Part shown: positions 50,548 through 60,223 of the stretch, in pieces
Position numbering within the stretch: position 1 is the first letter of the stretch
Layout of the letters: each line of letters starts with the position of its first letter
Assembly: GCF_005222835.1 (NCBI RefSeq)
Contig: NZ_STGA01000029.1
Location: 682,001-746,000 of the forward strand
Direction of reading: 5' to 3'
DNA: 64,000 bases
Source: Rhizobium sp. FKY42
Lineage (GTDB): Bacteria; Pseudomonadota; Alphaproteobacteria; Rhizobiales; Rhizobiaceae
The notes under the pieces: generated by a model
Databases searched by the model: none
Told to the model about the DNA's origin: nothing
What the model saw: only the letters and a program-made list of their open reading frames with translations
Position numbers and translations under genes: made by a program

Positions 50548-52500
50548 TCATGATTTCAGGGCATCCAGATCGGAGAAGAGATCCAGCGCCTCCGGGTTGG
50601 CCAAGGCTTCCTTGTTCTTGACCGGGCGACCATGGACAACTTCCCTCACGGCAAGCTCTACGATCTTGCCGGACTTGGTGCGGGGAATATCCGTGACAGC
50701 GATGATCCTGGCAGGCACGTGGCGCGGTGTACAGCCGGTGCGGATACGGTTCTTGATGGCCGCCGCCAGATTGTCGTCGAGCGTGTAGCCATTGGCCAGA
50801 CGCACGAAGAGTATGACCCGGACATCATCGTCCCAGTCCTGACCGATGCACAGCGCTTCCAGCACTTCCGGCATCTGCTCAACCTGGTTGTAGATTTCTG
50901 CAGTGCCGATGCGCACGCCACCCGGATTGAGGGTCGCATCTGAACGGCCATGAATGATAAGCCCGCCATGGCTGGTCCACTCGGCAAAGTCGCCATGGCA
51001 CCAGACATTGTCGAAACGCTCGAAATAGGCGGCGCGATATTTCTTGCCGTCCGGATCGTTCCAGAACATCACCGGCATAGATGGGAAGGCTTTCGTGCAG
51101 ACAAGCTCGCCCTTCTCGCCGCGCACGGATTGCCCGTCATCGTTCCAGACATCCATTGCCAGTCCAAGACCTGGCCCCTGGATCTCGCCGCGCCAGACAG
51201 GCTTGAGAGGATTGCCAAGCACGAAGCAGGACACGATGTCGGTGCCTCCAGAGATGGAAGCCAAGTGCACGTCCTTTTTTATGCCTTCGTAGACGAAGGT
51301 GAAACCCTCCGGAGACAGAGGCGATCCCGTTGAGGTGATCAGGCGCAAGGCGCTCAGATCGTGCGATTTCATCGGCTCCAGACCGCTTTTGCGGACCGCG
51401 TCGATATATTTGGCGGAAGTGCCGAATACGGCGAATTTCTCCTGTGCGGCATAGTCGAACAGCACGCTTCCGTTCGGCGCAAACGGAGACCCGTCGAAAA
51501 GGCAGAGCGTTGCACCGGCGGCGAGGCCGGAGGCCAGCCAGTTCCACATCATCCATCCGCATGTAGTATAATAGAACAGGCGGTCGCCAGGCTGGATGCC
51601 GCAGTGAAGAACATGTTCCTTCAAATGCTGCAAAAGGGTGCCACCGGCAGAGTGCACGATGCACTTCGGAACTCCAGTGGTGCCGGAGGAGAACAGGATG
51701 TAGAGCGGGTGCGAAAAGGGAAGTTGCCGGAACTCAAGCGGCTCGACCGCAAAACCTTCGACAAATTGCTCAAGCGTCCGCGCATTCGGAAAAGACCCTG
51801 CCAATGCGGCGGCATCTCCCGCATAGGGAACGATCAGAACTGGCACATTGAGTTCAGCGGCCACATCCCGCACCTTGGCAGAGACATCCTGCAGCTTGCC
51901 ATTGTACCAGTAGCCGTCGCAGGTGATGAACAGCTTCGGTTCGATCTGGCCGAACCGGTCCAGCACACCTTGCGAACCAAAATCGGGCGAGCAGGACGAC
52001 CAGATGGCACCGAGAGATGTTGCCGCAAGCATGCAGGCGATCGTTTCCGGAAGGTTCGGCATCATGGCTGCGACGCGATCGCCCTCGCCGATACCCATTG
52101 CCGCAAACGCCTGCTGTAGGCGCGAAACCCGACCTTTCAACTCATCCCAGCTCCAGCGATAGGATACCTTGTCCTCACCCCGGAAAATCAGGGCGTCCGC
52201 TTCACCAGATTGCTTGAGAAGATTCTGGGCGAAGTTCAGCCGCGCCTCAGGAAAAAAGCGTACCTCCAGCATACGACCGTCATCAATGAGAGCCGTTTCG
52301 CCTTTCTCTCCCTCGACGCTGCAAAAATCCCATATTGATGACCAGAACTCGCCGCGGTTTTCGACGGACCAAGACTGAAGCGCATCTATGTCCGCAAACA
52401 CTGTCCCCGACCTTGAACTCAACCATGACATGTAGCGCGACAAAGGTTCAGCTTTTTTGCGCTCCTCGGTCGGAATCCATAGCGGCATTTCCTTCGTCAT
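50548..52500 (-). CDS. acsA2: Acetoacetate-CoA ligase (acetoacetyl-CoA synthetase)
   Basis: Activates acetoacetate to acetoacetyl-CoA using ATP, a step in PHB and ketone-body use in rhizobia. The 650-residue ANL-superfamily enzyme has the adenylation motif LFSSGTTGVPKCIVHSAGG, the segment CGWMMWNWLASGL, the YGxxE-like SISGGTDIVSCF, and the C-terminal lysine motif RTKSGKIVELAVREVV. The N-terminal start and the TTCGWMMWN motif distinguish AacS from acetyl-CoA synthetase. I use ATG 52500, with GGAGGG eight bases upstream. Together with phasin at 44002 it supports PHB metabolism. The symbol given is the rhizobial name; aacS is also used. Confidence 0.92.
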   Translation of the reverse strand: MTKEMPLWIPTEERKKAEPLSRYMSWLSSRSGTVFADIDALQSWSVENRGEFWSSIWDFCSVEGEKGETALIDDGRMLEVRFFPEARLNFAQNLLKQSGEADALIFRGEDKVSYRWSWDELKGRVSRLQQAFAAMGIGEGDRVAAMMPNLPETIACMLAATSLGAIWSSCSPDFGSQGVLDRFGQIEPKLFITCDGYWYNGKLQDVSAKVRDVAAELNVPVLIVPYAGDAAALAGSFPNARTLEQFVEGFAVEPLEFRQLPFSHPLYILFSSGTTGVPKCIVHSAGGTLLQHLKEHVLHCGIQPGDRLFYYTTCGWMMWNWLASGLAAGATLCLFDGSPFAPNGSVLFDYAAQEKFAVFGTSAKYIDAVRKSGLEPMKSHDLSALRLITSTGSPLSPEGFTFVYEGIKKDVHLASISGGTDIVSCFVLGNPLKPVWRGEIQGPGLGLAMDVWNDDGQSVRGEKGELVCTKAFPSMPVMFWNDPDGKKYRAAYFERFDNVWCHGDFAEWTSHGGLIIHGRSDATLNPGGVRIGTAEIYNQVEQMPEVLEALCIGQDWDDDVRVILFVRLANGYTLDDNLAAAIKNRIRTGCTPRHVPARIIAVTDIPRTKSGKIVELAVREVVHGRPVKNKEALANPEALDLFSDLDALKS

Positions 52501-52639
52501 CAGCATCTCCCTCCAAATAGGTCACGCAGCTATAGCATGTTGCACTGCATGATAAAGACCTCGAACCGCTGTTGTTTGCAAGGCAGCAATAAATCCGGTA
52601 ACCCACAAGGCAAACCACATTGCGACACAATCTAAACAC

Positions 52640-54493
52640 GTGAAAATTCAGTCTATGTACCAGAACCTGCTCCGCACCACGCCGGTCCGAATTGCCCTTG
52701 CGGCGAGTGGGCTCGTGCTTGTCTTGCTGGTTTTGTTCCGCCTGCTTTCGCCTCTGCTTGTTTCCTCCGATCTCGTTCGTGAGCGGATGGAAAGCTCTGT
52801 CGAGGAATGGCTGGGCCATGATGTGGTGATACGGGGGGCGCCGGTCCTTAGTTTCTGGCCTCGGCCAGTCGTCAGGATCGATGACATCGCTATTCGCGAG
52901 ACAGATGGGCCGGATGCGTCCGTGCTCGGTCATGTTGCCTCGCTTTCGGCACGCTTCAACATCTGGGATGCGCTGCGAGGAAAGCCGATATTCCAGGATT
53001 TTACCCTGACGGAACCACAAATCTTCCTGCGCCAGAAGGAGGATGGTTCGCTGAACTGGAGTTCGGATGGCCTTCTCGGCCAGACATTGCGCAAGACAGG
53101 CCAGGCTCAGCCTACCGCCGAGAGCCAGTTGCGGCTTGAACGCGACCCGGTGATTGGCGACATCTCGATCGTGTCGGGCTCTCTGCGAATTGAAGACCGG
53201 ACCGGACGCTCTGTTCTGATCGATAAGATCGAGGGCAGCCTCGACTGGCCCCGACTCTCAAGATCCGCTCGCCTTCGAATCGATGCCATCGCGAATAAAG
53301 AGCCTGTGTCGCTGGATGTCAGCGCCGTGAATCCGCTGCTGCTGCTCGCCGGAAGGGGCAGCGAGGTGGATGCCACACTGCAGTCTTCGCTGGTAACAGC
53401 AAGCTTCAGCGGCACTGCGGATCTGCAGCGTTATGCCTTCATGTCTGGCGACCTGAAGATTTCCGTGCCCAGGGTCGCAGAGGCGGTGACATGGGGACAT
53501 ATCCCCGTCCACATCGCTGACCGGCTGACCAATTTCTCGCTGACGGCCAAACTGCTGACGATCGGAAACGTTCTGCGTTTCGACCAGCTTTCTGTCGCAG
53601 CGAACGGCACCAAAGGCACCGGGGTCATGGATCTGGCCATGGCGACAGGGTCCAATCCTCCCCGCCTGACCGGTACTCTCGCCTTCGATATCATTGATCT
53701 TGCGCGACTCGGACATGTGATTGCCAGCGAGGAGCAAACCATTGGCGCCGATAAAGTCAAGCGAGCCTCGCTTCTCGAACGTCAGATCGGTCTCGATGTG
53801 CGGTTTTCGGCAGCCTCGGCGACACTCGGACCCGTGACATTGGAGAATGCCGCTGTCAGCATCGTTTCGAATGCAAGCCAGACGCAAATCGAGGTTCTGG
53901 ACAGCGACCTCTTCAAAGGAAGCCTGACAGGCGAACTGACCTTGCTTCAGGTTCCGGAGCTTTCCACAAAGCTGAGGATTGCCGCAAAGGATGTCGATCT
54001 TGGCAGCCTTGGAAAAGCGCTTGCCTGGTCTTCGCCCTCCATCAGCGGGACGGGGAGTTTGCAAGCCAGAATGAAGCTTTCGAAGACGCTACTACAGACC
54101 TCTCCCGACGACGTGACGGGCGATTTTCGCTTTCAGGCGAAATCGGGAAGCATTGGGGGGCTCGATCTCTCGAGGCTCATGACGCTGGCCGGGGGAACTT
54201 CGTATTTCTCCCTCCAGCAGGCAGGTCAAAGTTCCAGCAGTTTCGAAACACTGGAAGCGGTGGGCAAGATCAACGGCAGCAGCGCCGAAATCAGTTCTGC
54301 ATTCATCGCTGTCGCACCCTACCGGCTCAGCCTGGCGGGTGTCATTCCCTATGAAACCCGGAGCCTGTCGCTTTCGGGCACAATCGAGAACGGAGCGACC
54401 AGCCATAGGCTGTTCATCGGCGGTGCGTGGCCGAACCCGGTCATCTGGCCCATGCATGAACAGTTTGCCCCCCCCGGAACCTCAAGGCCCTAG
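52640..54493 (+). CDS. AsmA-family protein
   Basis: A 617-residue protein with a single N-terminal membrane anchor (VRIALAASGLVLVLLVLFRLLSPLLVSS) and a large periplasmic body with the AsmA start motif (IRGAPVLSFWPRPVVRIDDIAIRE) and repeats of beta-rich chorein/VPS13-like sequence. AsmA-like proteins are thought to help lipid movement or outer membrane assembly; the rhizobial copy is not characterised as far as I know. The start is GTG 52640; ATG at 52655 is an alternative. It ends six bases from the potI stop on the opposite strand. Confidence 0.85.
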   Translation: MKIQSMYQNLLRTTPVRIALAASGLVLVLLVLFRLLSPLLVSSDLVRERMESSVEEWLGHDVVIRGAPVLSFWPRPVVRIDDIAIRETDGPDASVLGHVASLSARFNIWDALRGKPIFQDFTLTEPQIFLRQKEDGSLNWSSDGLLGQTLRKTGQAQPTAESQLRLERDPVIGDISIVSGSLRIEDRTGRSVLIDKIEGSLDWPRLSRSARLRIDAIANKEPVSLDVSAVNPLLLLAGRGSEVDATLQSSLVTASFSGTADLQRYAFMSGDLKISVPRVAEAVTWGHIPVHIADRLTNFSLTAKLLTIGNVLRFDQLSVAANGTKGTGVMDLAMATGSNPPRLTGTLAFDIIDLARLGHVIASEEQTIGADKVKRASLLERQIGLDVRFSAASATLGPVTLENAAVSIVSNASQTQIEVLDSDLFKGSLTGELTLLQVPELSTKLRIAAKDVDLGSLGKALAWSSPSISGTGSLQARMKLSKTLLQTSPDDVTGDFRFQAKSGSIGGLDLSRLMTLAGGTSYFSLQQAGQSSSSFETLEAVGKINGSSAEISSAFIAVAPYRLSLAGVIPYETRSLSLSGTIENGATSHRLFIGGAWPNPVIWPMHEQFAPPGTSRP

Positions 54494-54499
54494 GGGAAT

Positions 54500-55318
54500 T
54501 CAGGTGGCCGCGCGAATGGCATCATGCTCGTCGCGGATGCGGCGCAGTTCTGTCCGTTTGGAACTGATGGATGCGCAAATCACGCCGATCGTCACGAAAC
54601 CGATCAAGATCGTACAGATGGCATTGATTTCCGGCGTCACGCCCAGGCGAACCTGCGAATAGATCTTGATGGGAAGCGTGGTGGCTCCGGGCCCGGTAGT
54701 GAAGCTTGCGATCACCAGATCATCCAGCGAGAGCGTGAAGGCCAGCATCCAGCCTGAGATGATGGCCGGCGCGATGAGCGGCAGCGTGATGCGGAAGAAG
54801 GTCTTGACCGGTGGGCAGCCGAGATCCATAGCCGCCTCTTCCAGAGATCGATCGAAGGTCAGCAGGCGCGACTGTACGATGATTGCCACATAGCACATGG
54901 TGAAGGTGGTATGGGCGATCGTGACCGTCCAGAAACCGCGGTCGATGTTCATGGCCACAAAAAGAAGCAACATCGACAGACCGGTAATGACTTCCGGCAT
55001 GACGAGTGGCGCATAGATCATCCCGGTAAAGGGAACACGTCCCGGGAAGCGCGGAAAGCGCACCAGCGTCAGGGCTGCAAGCGTTCCGAGGATCGTGCCG
55101 AGTGTCGCGCTCAGCATCCCGACCCGCGCTGTGACCCAGGCAGCATCCATGAGCCCCTGGTTGCTCCAAATCACCTTGTACCACTCCAGCGAAAAGCCGC
55201 CCCAGACGGTAACAAGCTTGGACGCGTTGAACGAATAGACGATGAGAATGATGATCGGGATATAGAGAAAGGCGAAGCACAGCGTCAGGACGGTGCTGTC
55301 GAAGCGGGACGGTTTCAT
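54500..55318 (-). CDS. potI: Putrescine ABC transporter permease PotI
   Basis: Inner-membrane permease of 272 residues with six helices and one BPD_transp_1 domain, whose EAA loop reads EEAAMDLGCPPVKTFFRITLPLIAPAI. Ends with a basic cytoplasmic tail. It pairs with PotH and PotG and receives putrescine from PotF. The ATG lies one base after the potH stop, so translation is coupled. Last gene of the leftward potFGHI operon. Confidence 0.93.
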   Translation of the reverse strand: MKPSRFDSTVLTLCFAFLYIPIIILIVYSFNASKLVTVWGGFSLEWYKVIWSNQGLMDAAWVTARVGMLSATLGTILGTLAALTLVRFPRFPGRVPFTGMIYAPLVMPEVITGLSMLLLFVAMNIDRGFWTVTIAHTTFTMCYVAIIVQSRLLTFDRSLEEAAMDLGCPPVKTFFRITLPLIAPAIISGWMLAFTLSLDDLVIASFTTGPGATTLPIKIYSQVRLGVTPEINAICTILIGFVTIGVICASISSKRTELRRIRDEHDAIRAAT

Positions 55319-55319
55319 G

Positions 55320-56228
55320 TCACGTCACCTTCCGCTGCTGGTTCTGGAAGATGACGATGGGAACGACCAGCGCAAGCAGCAGCAGAACGGCAACGGCCGA
55401 CGCAAGAGGCCAATCGCGGTTGCCGAAGAACTCGGTCCAGAGCGTCTTGCCGATCATCAGAGTGCTCGCACCGCCCAGAAGATCGGGGATCACGAATTCG
55501 CCGGTGATCGGAATGAAGCAGATCATGGAACCTGCGATGACACCCGGCAACGACAGCGGAAACGTGATGCGCCAGAACGCTTTCCAGGGCGGGCACCCAA
55601 GGTCGCTTGCTGCCTCCAGAAGCGTGCCATCCATTTTTTCCAGCGCCGCGTAAAGCGGAAGGACCATGAAGGGCAGATAGGAATAAACGATGCCGATGAA
55701 GACCGCCCAATCGGTGCGATAGATTTGTACCTGATCGTCCGGCCCCAAAATGTGGAGCGTCTGAAGCAGAAGCGTCAGCAGGCCCTCCGGTTTCAGGATG
55801 CCGATCCAGGCATAGACGCGAATAAGAAAGGAGGTCCAGAAGGGCAAAATGACCAGCATCATCAGCGTTGGCCGGATGGTGCTGGGTGCCCGCGCCATGG
55901 CCAGCGCCATGGGATAGCCGATCAGCAGAAGCAGGAGCGTCGAGATGAAGGCAATACGCAGGGAGGAGAGATAGGCATCGAGATAGAGCGGGTCCTCGGC
56001 CAGGAAGCTGTAGTTATCGAGATCCAGCCCGCCGAAAAACGAGCCGATATCACCAAAGCCTTGGAATACCGGCGTATAGGGCGGCATGGCAATGGCCGTA
56101 TCCGACAGAGATATCTTCAAAATGATGAAGAAGGGCGCGGCAAAGAACAGCACAAGCCAGATGTAGGGTATGGCCACGACGAGCCAGCGGGCGGGACTAC
56201 GATGGGTCGGGGCTGAAATCTCTGCCAT
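55320..56228 (-). CDS. potH: Putrescine ABC transporter permease PotH
   Basis: A 302-residue permease with six helices. The EAA loop ASDLGCPPWKAFWRITFPLSLPGV faces the PotG ATPase. The N-terminal segment is a short cytoplasmic tail then helix 1 (WLVVAIPYIWLVLFFAAPFFIILKISL). The start lies ten bases after the potG stop. Order F-G-H-I and tight spacing match the E. coli putrescine-specific system. Confidence 0.93.
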   Translation of the reverse strand: MAEISAPTHRSPARWLVVAIPYIWLVLFFAAPFFIILKISLSDTAIAMPPYTPVFQGFGDIGSFFGGLDLDNYSFLAEDPLYLDAYLSSLRIAFISTLLLLLIGYPMALAMARAPSTIRPTLMMLVILPFWTSFLIRVYAWIGILKPEGLLTLLLQTLHILGPDDQVQIYRTDWAVFIGIVYSYLPFMVLPLYAALEKMDGTLLEAASDLGCPPWKAFWRITFPLSLPGVIAGSMICFIPITGEFVIPDLLGGASTLMIGKTLWTEFFGNRDWPLASAVAVLLLLALVVPIVIFQNQQRKVT

Positions 56229-56238
56229 GGCTTCACCC

Positions 56239-57405
56239 CTAGCGCGTCAAGACGAGGCCAGCATCAAGCGGCCAGGTAAGCCAGACAATGTCGCCGAAGG
56301 TAATGGGCCGATCGACGAGACGCAACACATTGGCCTGCGCCGCACGAACGACACGCCCATCGACAAGCTTGACGAGGAAGACGGAAAAATCTCCCAGATA
56401 GCCGATATCCCAGACCTCGCCATGGACGGCATTGATATGGACATCCGCGGGCTGATTCAACGAGATGCGTACCTTTTCAGGCCTTATGGCGAAGGCGACG
56501 GATGTGCCCGCAGCAGCTGCGCATTCCTGCTCCACGGCGATGGAAACGCCTTGGCTATCCAGTCTGACGACCGGTGGATGACCTGGCTGCAGGACCTCAC
56601 CCGTGTTTGCCACAACGGCACACTCCAGAATGTTGATATCGCCAATGAACTCGGCGACATAGCGGGTGTTCGGCGCCTCATAGATTTCGGCGGGCGTCGC
56701 AACCTGCATCACGACGCCCTTGTCCATCACCGCAATCCGATCGGATACGGTCATTGCCTCTTCCTGATCGTGGGTGACGATCAGGAATGTCAGTCCGAGC
56801 GTATGCTGGATATCCATCAGTTCGAACTGCGTTTCCTCGCGTAGCTTCCGGTCGAGAGCACCCAACGGCTCGTCCAGCAGCAGAACCTTCGGGCGCTTGG
56901 CAAGCGAGCGCGCCAGCGCAACACGCTGGCGCTGTCCGCCGGAAAGCTGTGCGGGCTTGCGCTTGGCAAACGCTTCCAGCTTCACCAGCTTCAGCATCTC
57001 ATCGACACGCGCCGAAATTTCGCCCTTCGGCAAGCCATCCTGCTCCAGGCCGAACGCGATGTTCTTCTCGACCGTCATATGCGGGAAGAGCGCATAGCTC
57101 TGAAACATCATATTGGTCGGGCGCTTGTAGGGTGGCGTGTTGGCGAGATCCCTGCCCTGCAACAGGATGCGGCCCTCGGTTGGCGCCTCAAAGCCCGCGA
57201 GCATGCGCATCAGCGTGGTCTTGCCGCAGCCTGACGGCCCCAGGAGCGAGAAGAATTCCCGCTCATAGATGTCGAGCGAGAGGTTATCGACCGCGACGAA
57301 ATCGCCGTAACGCTTGGTGATGTTCTCAAAGCGGATGAAGGGCACTGCATGCGGCTCGGTCCAGGGAGAGAATTTGCGCTTTACCGGTCCCAAAGATCTG
57401 GCCAT
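56239..57405 (-). CDS. potG: Putrescine ABC transporter ATP-binding protein PotG
   Basis: The ATPase of the importer, 388 residues. Walker A is GPSGCGKTT, the signature LSGGQRQRVALARSLAKRP, and Walker B VLLLDEPLGALD. A C-terminal TOBE-type domain begins around residue 250. All ATP-binding residues are present. It follows potF after 68 bases that contain a strong hairpin and precedes potH. Confidence 0.93.
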   Translation of the reverse strand: MARSLGPVKRKFSPWTEPHAVPFIRFENITKRYGDFVAVDNLSLDIYEREFFSLLGPSGCGKTTLMRMLAGFEAPTEGRILLQGRDLANTPPYKRPTNMMFQSYALFPHMTVEKNIAFGLEQDGLPKGEISARVDEMLKLVKLEAFAKRKPAQLSGGQRQRVALARSLAKRPKVLLLDEPLGALDRKLREETQFELMDIQHTLGLTFLIVTHDQEEAMTVSDRIAVMDKGVVMQVATPAEIYEAPNTRYVAEFIGDINILECAVVANTGEVLQPGHPPVVRLDSQGVSIAVEQECAAAAGTSVAFAIRPEKVRISLNQPADVHINAVHGEVWDIGYLGDFSVFLVKLVDGRVVRAAQANVLRLVDRPITFGDIVWLTWPLDAGLVLTR

Positions 57406-57434
57406 GCCTGAGCCCCTGCTTCACCCAAAAGTTT

Positions 57435-57461
57435 CACATTGCCGGAACCTCCGGCAATGTG
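57435..57461 (-). promoter_or_regulatory. Intercistronic hairpin between potF and potG
   Basis: CACATTGCCGG and CCGGCAATGTG are exact complements around AACCT (11 pairs). No T-run follows on the minus strand, so it is more likely an RNA stability element or partial terminator that lets the binding protein be made in excess than a full terminator. Confidence 0.7.
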
Positions 57462-57473
57462 TTCGTTCAAAGC

Positions 57474-58592
57474 TTATTTGCCGGTCTTGATCGACGTCCA
57501 CTCGCGGTTCAGGACGCGCTGGGCCTTGGGATCGTAGGGCGAGATGGTGAAGAGCTTTCCGAGCGTCGCCTCGTTCGGATAGACCGACGGGTTCTTGGCG
57601 ACGGATTCGTCGATGAACTTCTGCGAGGCGAGGTTGCCGTTGGCGTATTGAACGAAGTTTGATGCCTTGGCGATCACCTCCGGCTTCATGAGGTAGTTGA
57701 TGAAGGCATGCGCTTCCTCGACATGCTTGGCATCTGCCGGGATCGCCAGATTGTCGAACCACATGTAGGTGCCTTCCTTCGGGATCACGTACTTCACCTT
57801 CACGCCGTTCTTGGCTTCAACAGCGCGCTTCTTTGCCTGGAGAATATCTCCCGACCAGCCGATGGTGATGCAGGTATCTCCGTTCGCCAGTTCATCGATA
57901 TAGGCAGAAGAGTTGAAGCTCTTCACATAGGGGCGGATCTTCCTGAAGACCTCGCCACCGGCGACCAGATCGGCTGAGGCCTTGCTGTCCGCATTCCTGC
58001 CGAGATAGTTCATGGCAATTGCAAAGGTTTCGTCGGACGCATCCAAAATATTGATGCCACAGGCTTTCAGCTTCTTGGCGTTTTCCGGCTTGAAGAGAAC
58101 ATCCCAGCTGTCGATCGGGACATCACCGAGAGCCGCCTTTACCTTGTCGACATTATAGCCGATGCCGGTGGTGCCCCACATATAGTTGACGGCAAACTGA
58201 TTGCCGGGATCATACTTCGCCAGGCGCTCCATGACCTGCGGCCACATGTTGGAGAGGTTCGGCAGCTTGGACTTGTCCAGCTTCTGGAAGACGCCGGCGC
58301 TGATCTGGCGGGCAAGGAACGGCCCGGTGGGCACCACGACATCGTAACCCGAGCCGCCTGCCAGAAGCTTTGTCTCGACGATCTCGTTATTGTCGAAGAC
58401 GTCATAGACAACCTTGATGCCAGTTTCCTTGGTGAAGTCCTCCAGGATCGATTCATCGATATAGTCGGACCAGTTGTAGACATGAACCACACGTTCCTGC
58501 GCCAATGCCATGGTCGGGAGGGCGGAGGTCGTGAGGATTGTCGTCGCCAAAGCGGCGCCGACAGCGACGATGCGCAAGGTGGTCTGTCTCAT
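57474..58592 (-). CDS. potF: Putrescine-binding periplasmic protein PotF
   Basis: Solute-binding protein of 372 residues with a signal peptide (VAVGAALATTILTTSALPTMALA) and the polyamine-binding start ERVVHVYNWSDYIDESILEDFTKETGIKVVYDVFD. The SDYID segment contains substrate contacts known in E. coli PotF. ATG 58592 is preceded by GGAG; a longer in-frame start at 58712 would place extra residues before the signal peptide and is rejected. First gene of potFGHI. The substrate is probably putrescine, but related polyamines are possible. Confidence 0.93.
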   Translation of the reverse strand: MRQTTLRIVAVGAALATTILTTSALPTMALAQERVVHVYNWSDYIDESILEDFTKETGIKVVYDVFDNNEIVETKLLAGGSGYDVVVPTGPFLARQISAGVFQKLDKSKLPNLSNMWPQVMERLAKYDPGNQFAVNYMWGTTGIGYNVDKVKAALGDVPIDSWDVLFKPENAKKLKACGINILDASDETFAIAMNYLGRNADSKASADLVAGGEVFRKIRPYVKSFNSSAYIDELANGDTCITIGWSGDILQAKKRAVEAKNGVKVKYVIPKEGTYMWFDNLAIPADAKHVEEAHAFINYLMKPEVIAKASNFVQYANGNLASQKFIDESVAKNPSVYPNEATLGKLFTISPYDPKAQRVLNREWTSIKTGK

Positions 58593-58686
58593 AACAACTC
58601 CTCTTCCAATCTTCTCCGGCTTCGCGTCGAACGCACCCCGGAATTTGTACGTCGTTTCAGAAGAGTAGAAAGGAAAAAGGTGTGCC

Positions 58687-58721
58687 ACAAGCCTAAATGT
58701 TCGGCAGCGCACAAGGCTTGT
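58687..58721. promoter_or_regulatory. Inverted repeat between the ScfR gene and potF
   Basis: ACAAGCCT (58687-58694) and AGGCTTGT (58714-58721) are exact inverted repeats with a 19-base spacer, between the stop of the upstream regulator and the potF start on the same strand. It could be a terminator-like hairpin of the regulator gene or an operator of potF. No strong T-run favours one. Confidence 0.4.
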
Positions 58722-58732
58722 TCAAATTGACA

Positions 58733-60151
58733 CTATTGGAAGTCATAGGCACTCAGCCCGGTCACCATCTCGTCCAGCCCGAGCGGACGCGTGACCGGAG
58801 GCTCTGCCCGGGACAGACAGCCCTGCCGCTCGCAGAGACGGCACGCGGTTCCCGTGAGAACACGTGCCGCAGGCATGTCCGCCGCCTGTCGATAGATGAT
58901 GTCAGCGCTGGCTTCCAGCTCGCAACCGAGCAGCAACGCCGTCCGGCGAAGCCTTTCGCCATAGGCCGCGTGCGGACCGTCGATGGTTCGGCAGATCGTC
59001 AGGAATCGCGTTGCATCCGGCATCTCCACGCAGTCCACCAGAATTTGACCGGGTTGGGAAAAGGCAAGGTGATGACCGAGCTTCGGACAGTTGCCGCCGA
59101 ATCTGGCTTTCGGAAAGCCCTGTACGCCCGCGCGACGCAGATGGTTTCCCGCATGATCCACTTCCATGATGAAAAACGGCGGCACCGCACTGCCGGGTCT
59201 ACCGAGCATGGACAGGCGAAATGCCGCCTGCTCGAAAGACACATCGAACCGCGCCGCCAGAGTTTCTACGTCGAAACGTGCGCGCTGTGCCGCCGCCAGA
59301 AAGGTACCGTAAGGCATCATCAGTGCCAGCGCGCCGAGCCGTGCCAGCTCGAAACGGGCAATTCGCTGCGCCTCTGCACCTGGCAACGTAAGATCCTGAA
59401 GCTCCTGAGCAATCTCTTCCCGCAGGGCCAGCAAGGCTACCTCCTGCGCCACTTCGCGACGACGCTCCGCAAGAGAAAGCCGCTCCGAAAGGAACAGCCG
59501 CATCGAATGCCGATCATAGCGGCGCCTCAACATCGGCATGGCGTGCACGGGCAAGATGCGCACCGAGATGCCGTGACTGCTCTTCAGCCACGCCTTCAAT
59601 TGACCGGCCGGATCATCCGCTGAAGGAAGAGAGGCCAGGAACGCTTCCGCAGCCTCCTCGATCCGCGCGAAGAAACTGGAGCGTCCCTCGAGCTTTTCCC
59701 GCACGAGATCAATCGGCAATCTGGTTCCGGAGATAGATGTCTCATGGCCTTCACGTGCCAGGATTTCCGCGAGATCAGAAAGTCTGACCGCCTGCTCCCG
59801 ATAGGCGCGATACAGTTTCAGGATGCCGCCTGCCGCATTCGGAGCCCCTTCGGCGAGATCGACCAGTTCCTGATCGCCGGGAATTTCGCCCGCCAGCAGC
59901 GGATCGGCAAAGACTTCCCGCAACTGAGCCGTTGCACCACCACCTTCGGCCTGCAACTGCTCCAGATCGACCTTGTAGACGGACGCCAGCCTGAGCAGCA
60001 ATTGAACCGTCAAGGGCCGCTGATTTCGCTCGATGAGGTTCAAGTAGGATGGCGAAATGCCGAGCCCCTCCGCCATGGCCGTCTGGGTCAGATCCAGACT
60101 CTGTCGCAAGCGCCGCACTTTGGGTCCTGCAAAAATCTTGCGCTCAACCAT
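58733..60151 (-). CDS. Short-chain fatty acyl-responsive regulator (ScfR/RamB type)
   Basis: A 472-residue regulator with an XRE helix-turn-helix at about residues 10-65 (KVRRLRQSLDLTQTAMAEGLGISPSYLNLIERNQ), a middle ImmA/IrrE-like (DUF955) region and a C-terminal DUF2083 region with ACRLCERQGCLSR, a conserved cysteine cluster of this family. RamB and related regulators control acetate and propionate genes, including isocitrate lyase, in actinobacteria and others. It is divergent from aceA with an inverted repeat between them, so regulation of the glyoxylate shunt is a strong inference. ATG 60151 follows AGGATG. Confidence 0.88.
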   Translation of the reverse strand: MVERKIFAGPKVRRLRQSLDLTQTAMAEGLGISPSYLNLIERNQRPLTVQLLLRLASVYKVDLEQLQAEGGGATAQLREVFADPLLAGEIPGDQELVDLAEGAPNAAGGILKLYRAYREQAVRLSDLAEILAREGHETSISGTRLPIDLVREKLEGRSSFFARIEEAAEAFLASLPSADDPAGQLKAWLKSSHGISVRILPVHAMPMLRRRYDRHSMRLFLSERLSLAERRREVAQEVALLALREEIAQELQDLTLPGAEAQRIARFELARLGALALMMPYGTFLAAAQRARFDVETLAARFDVSFEQAAFRLSMLGRPGSAVPPFFIMEVDHAGNHLRRAGVQGFPKARFGGNCPKLGHHLAFSQPGQILVDCVEMPDATRFLTICRTIDGPHAAYGERLRRTALLLGCELEASADIIYRQAADMPAARVLTGTACRLCERQGCLSRAEPPVTRPLGLDEMVTGLSAYDFQ

Positions 60152-60203
60152 GTCACATCCTTTGACAATCGCCAACAGAAGGAGAATTTACAATTTTGAC
60201 AAG

Positions 60204-60223
60204 TTTACAATCCGATTTGTAAA
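60204..60223. promoter_or_regulatory. Inverted repeat operator between the ScfR-type regulator and aceA
   Basis: TTTACAA (60204-60210) and TTGTAAA (60217-60223) form a perfect inverted repeat with a 6-base spacer. A further TTTACAA half-site is at 60187-60193. It lies between two divergent starts and is the best candidate site for the regulator. Confidence 0.65.
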
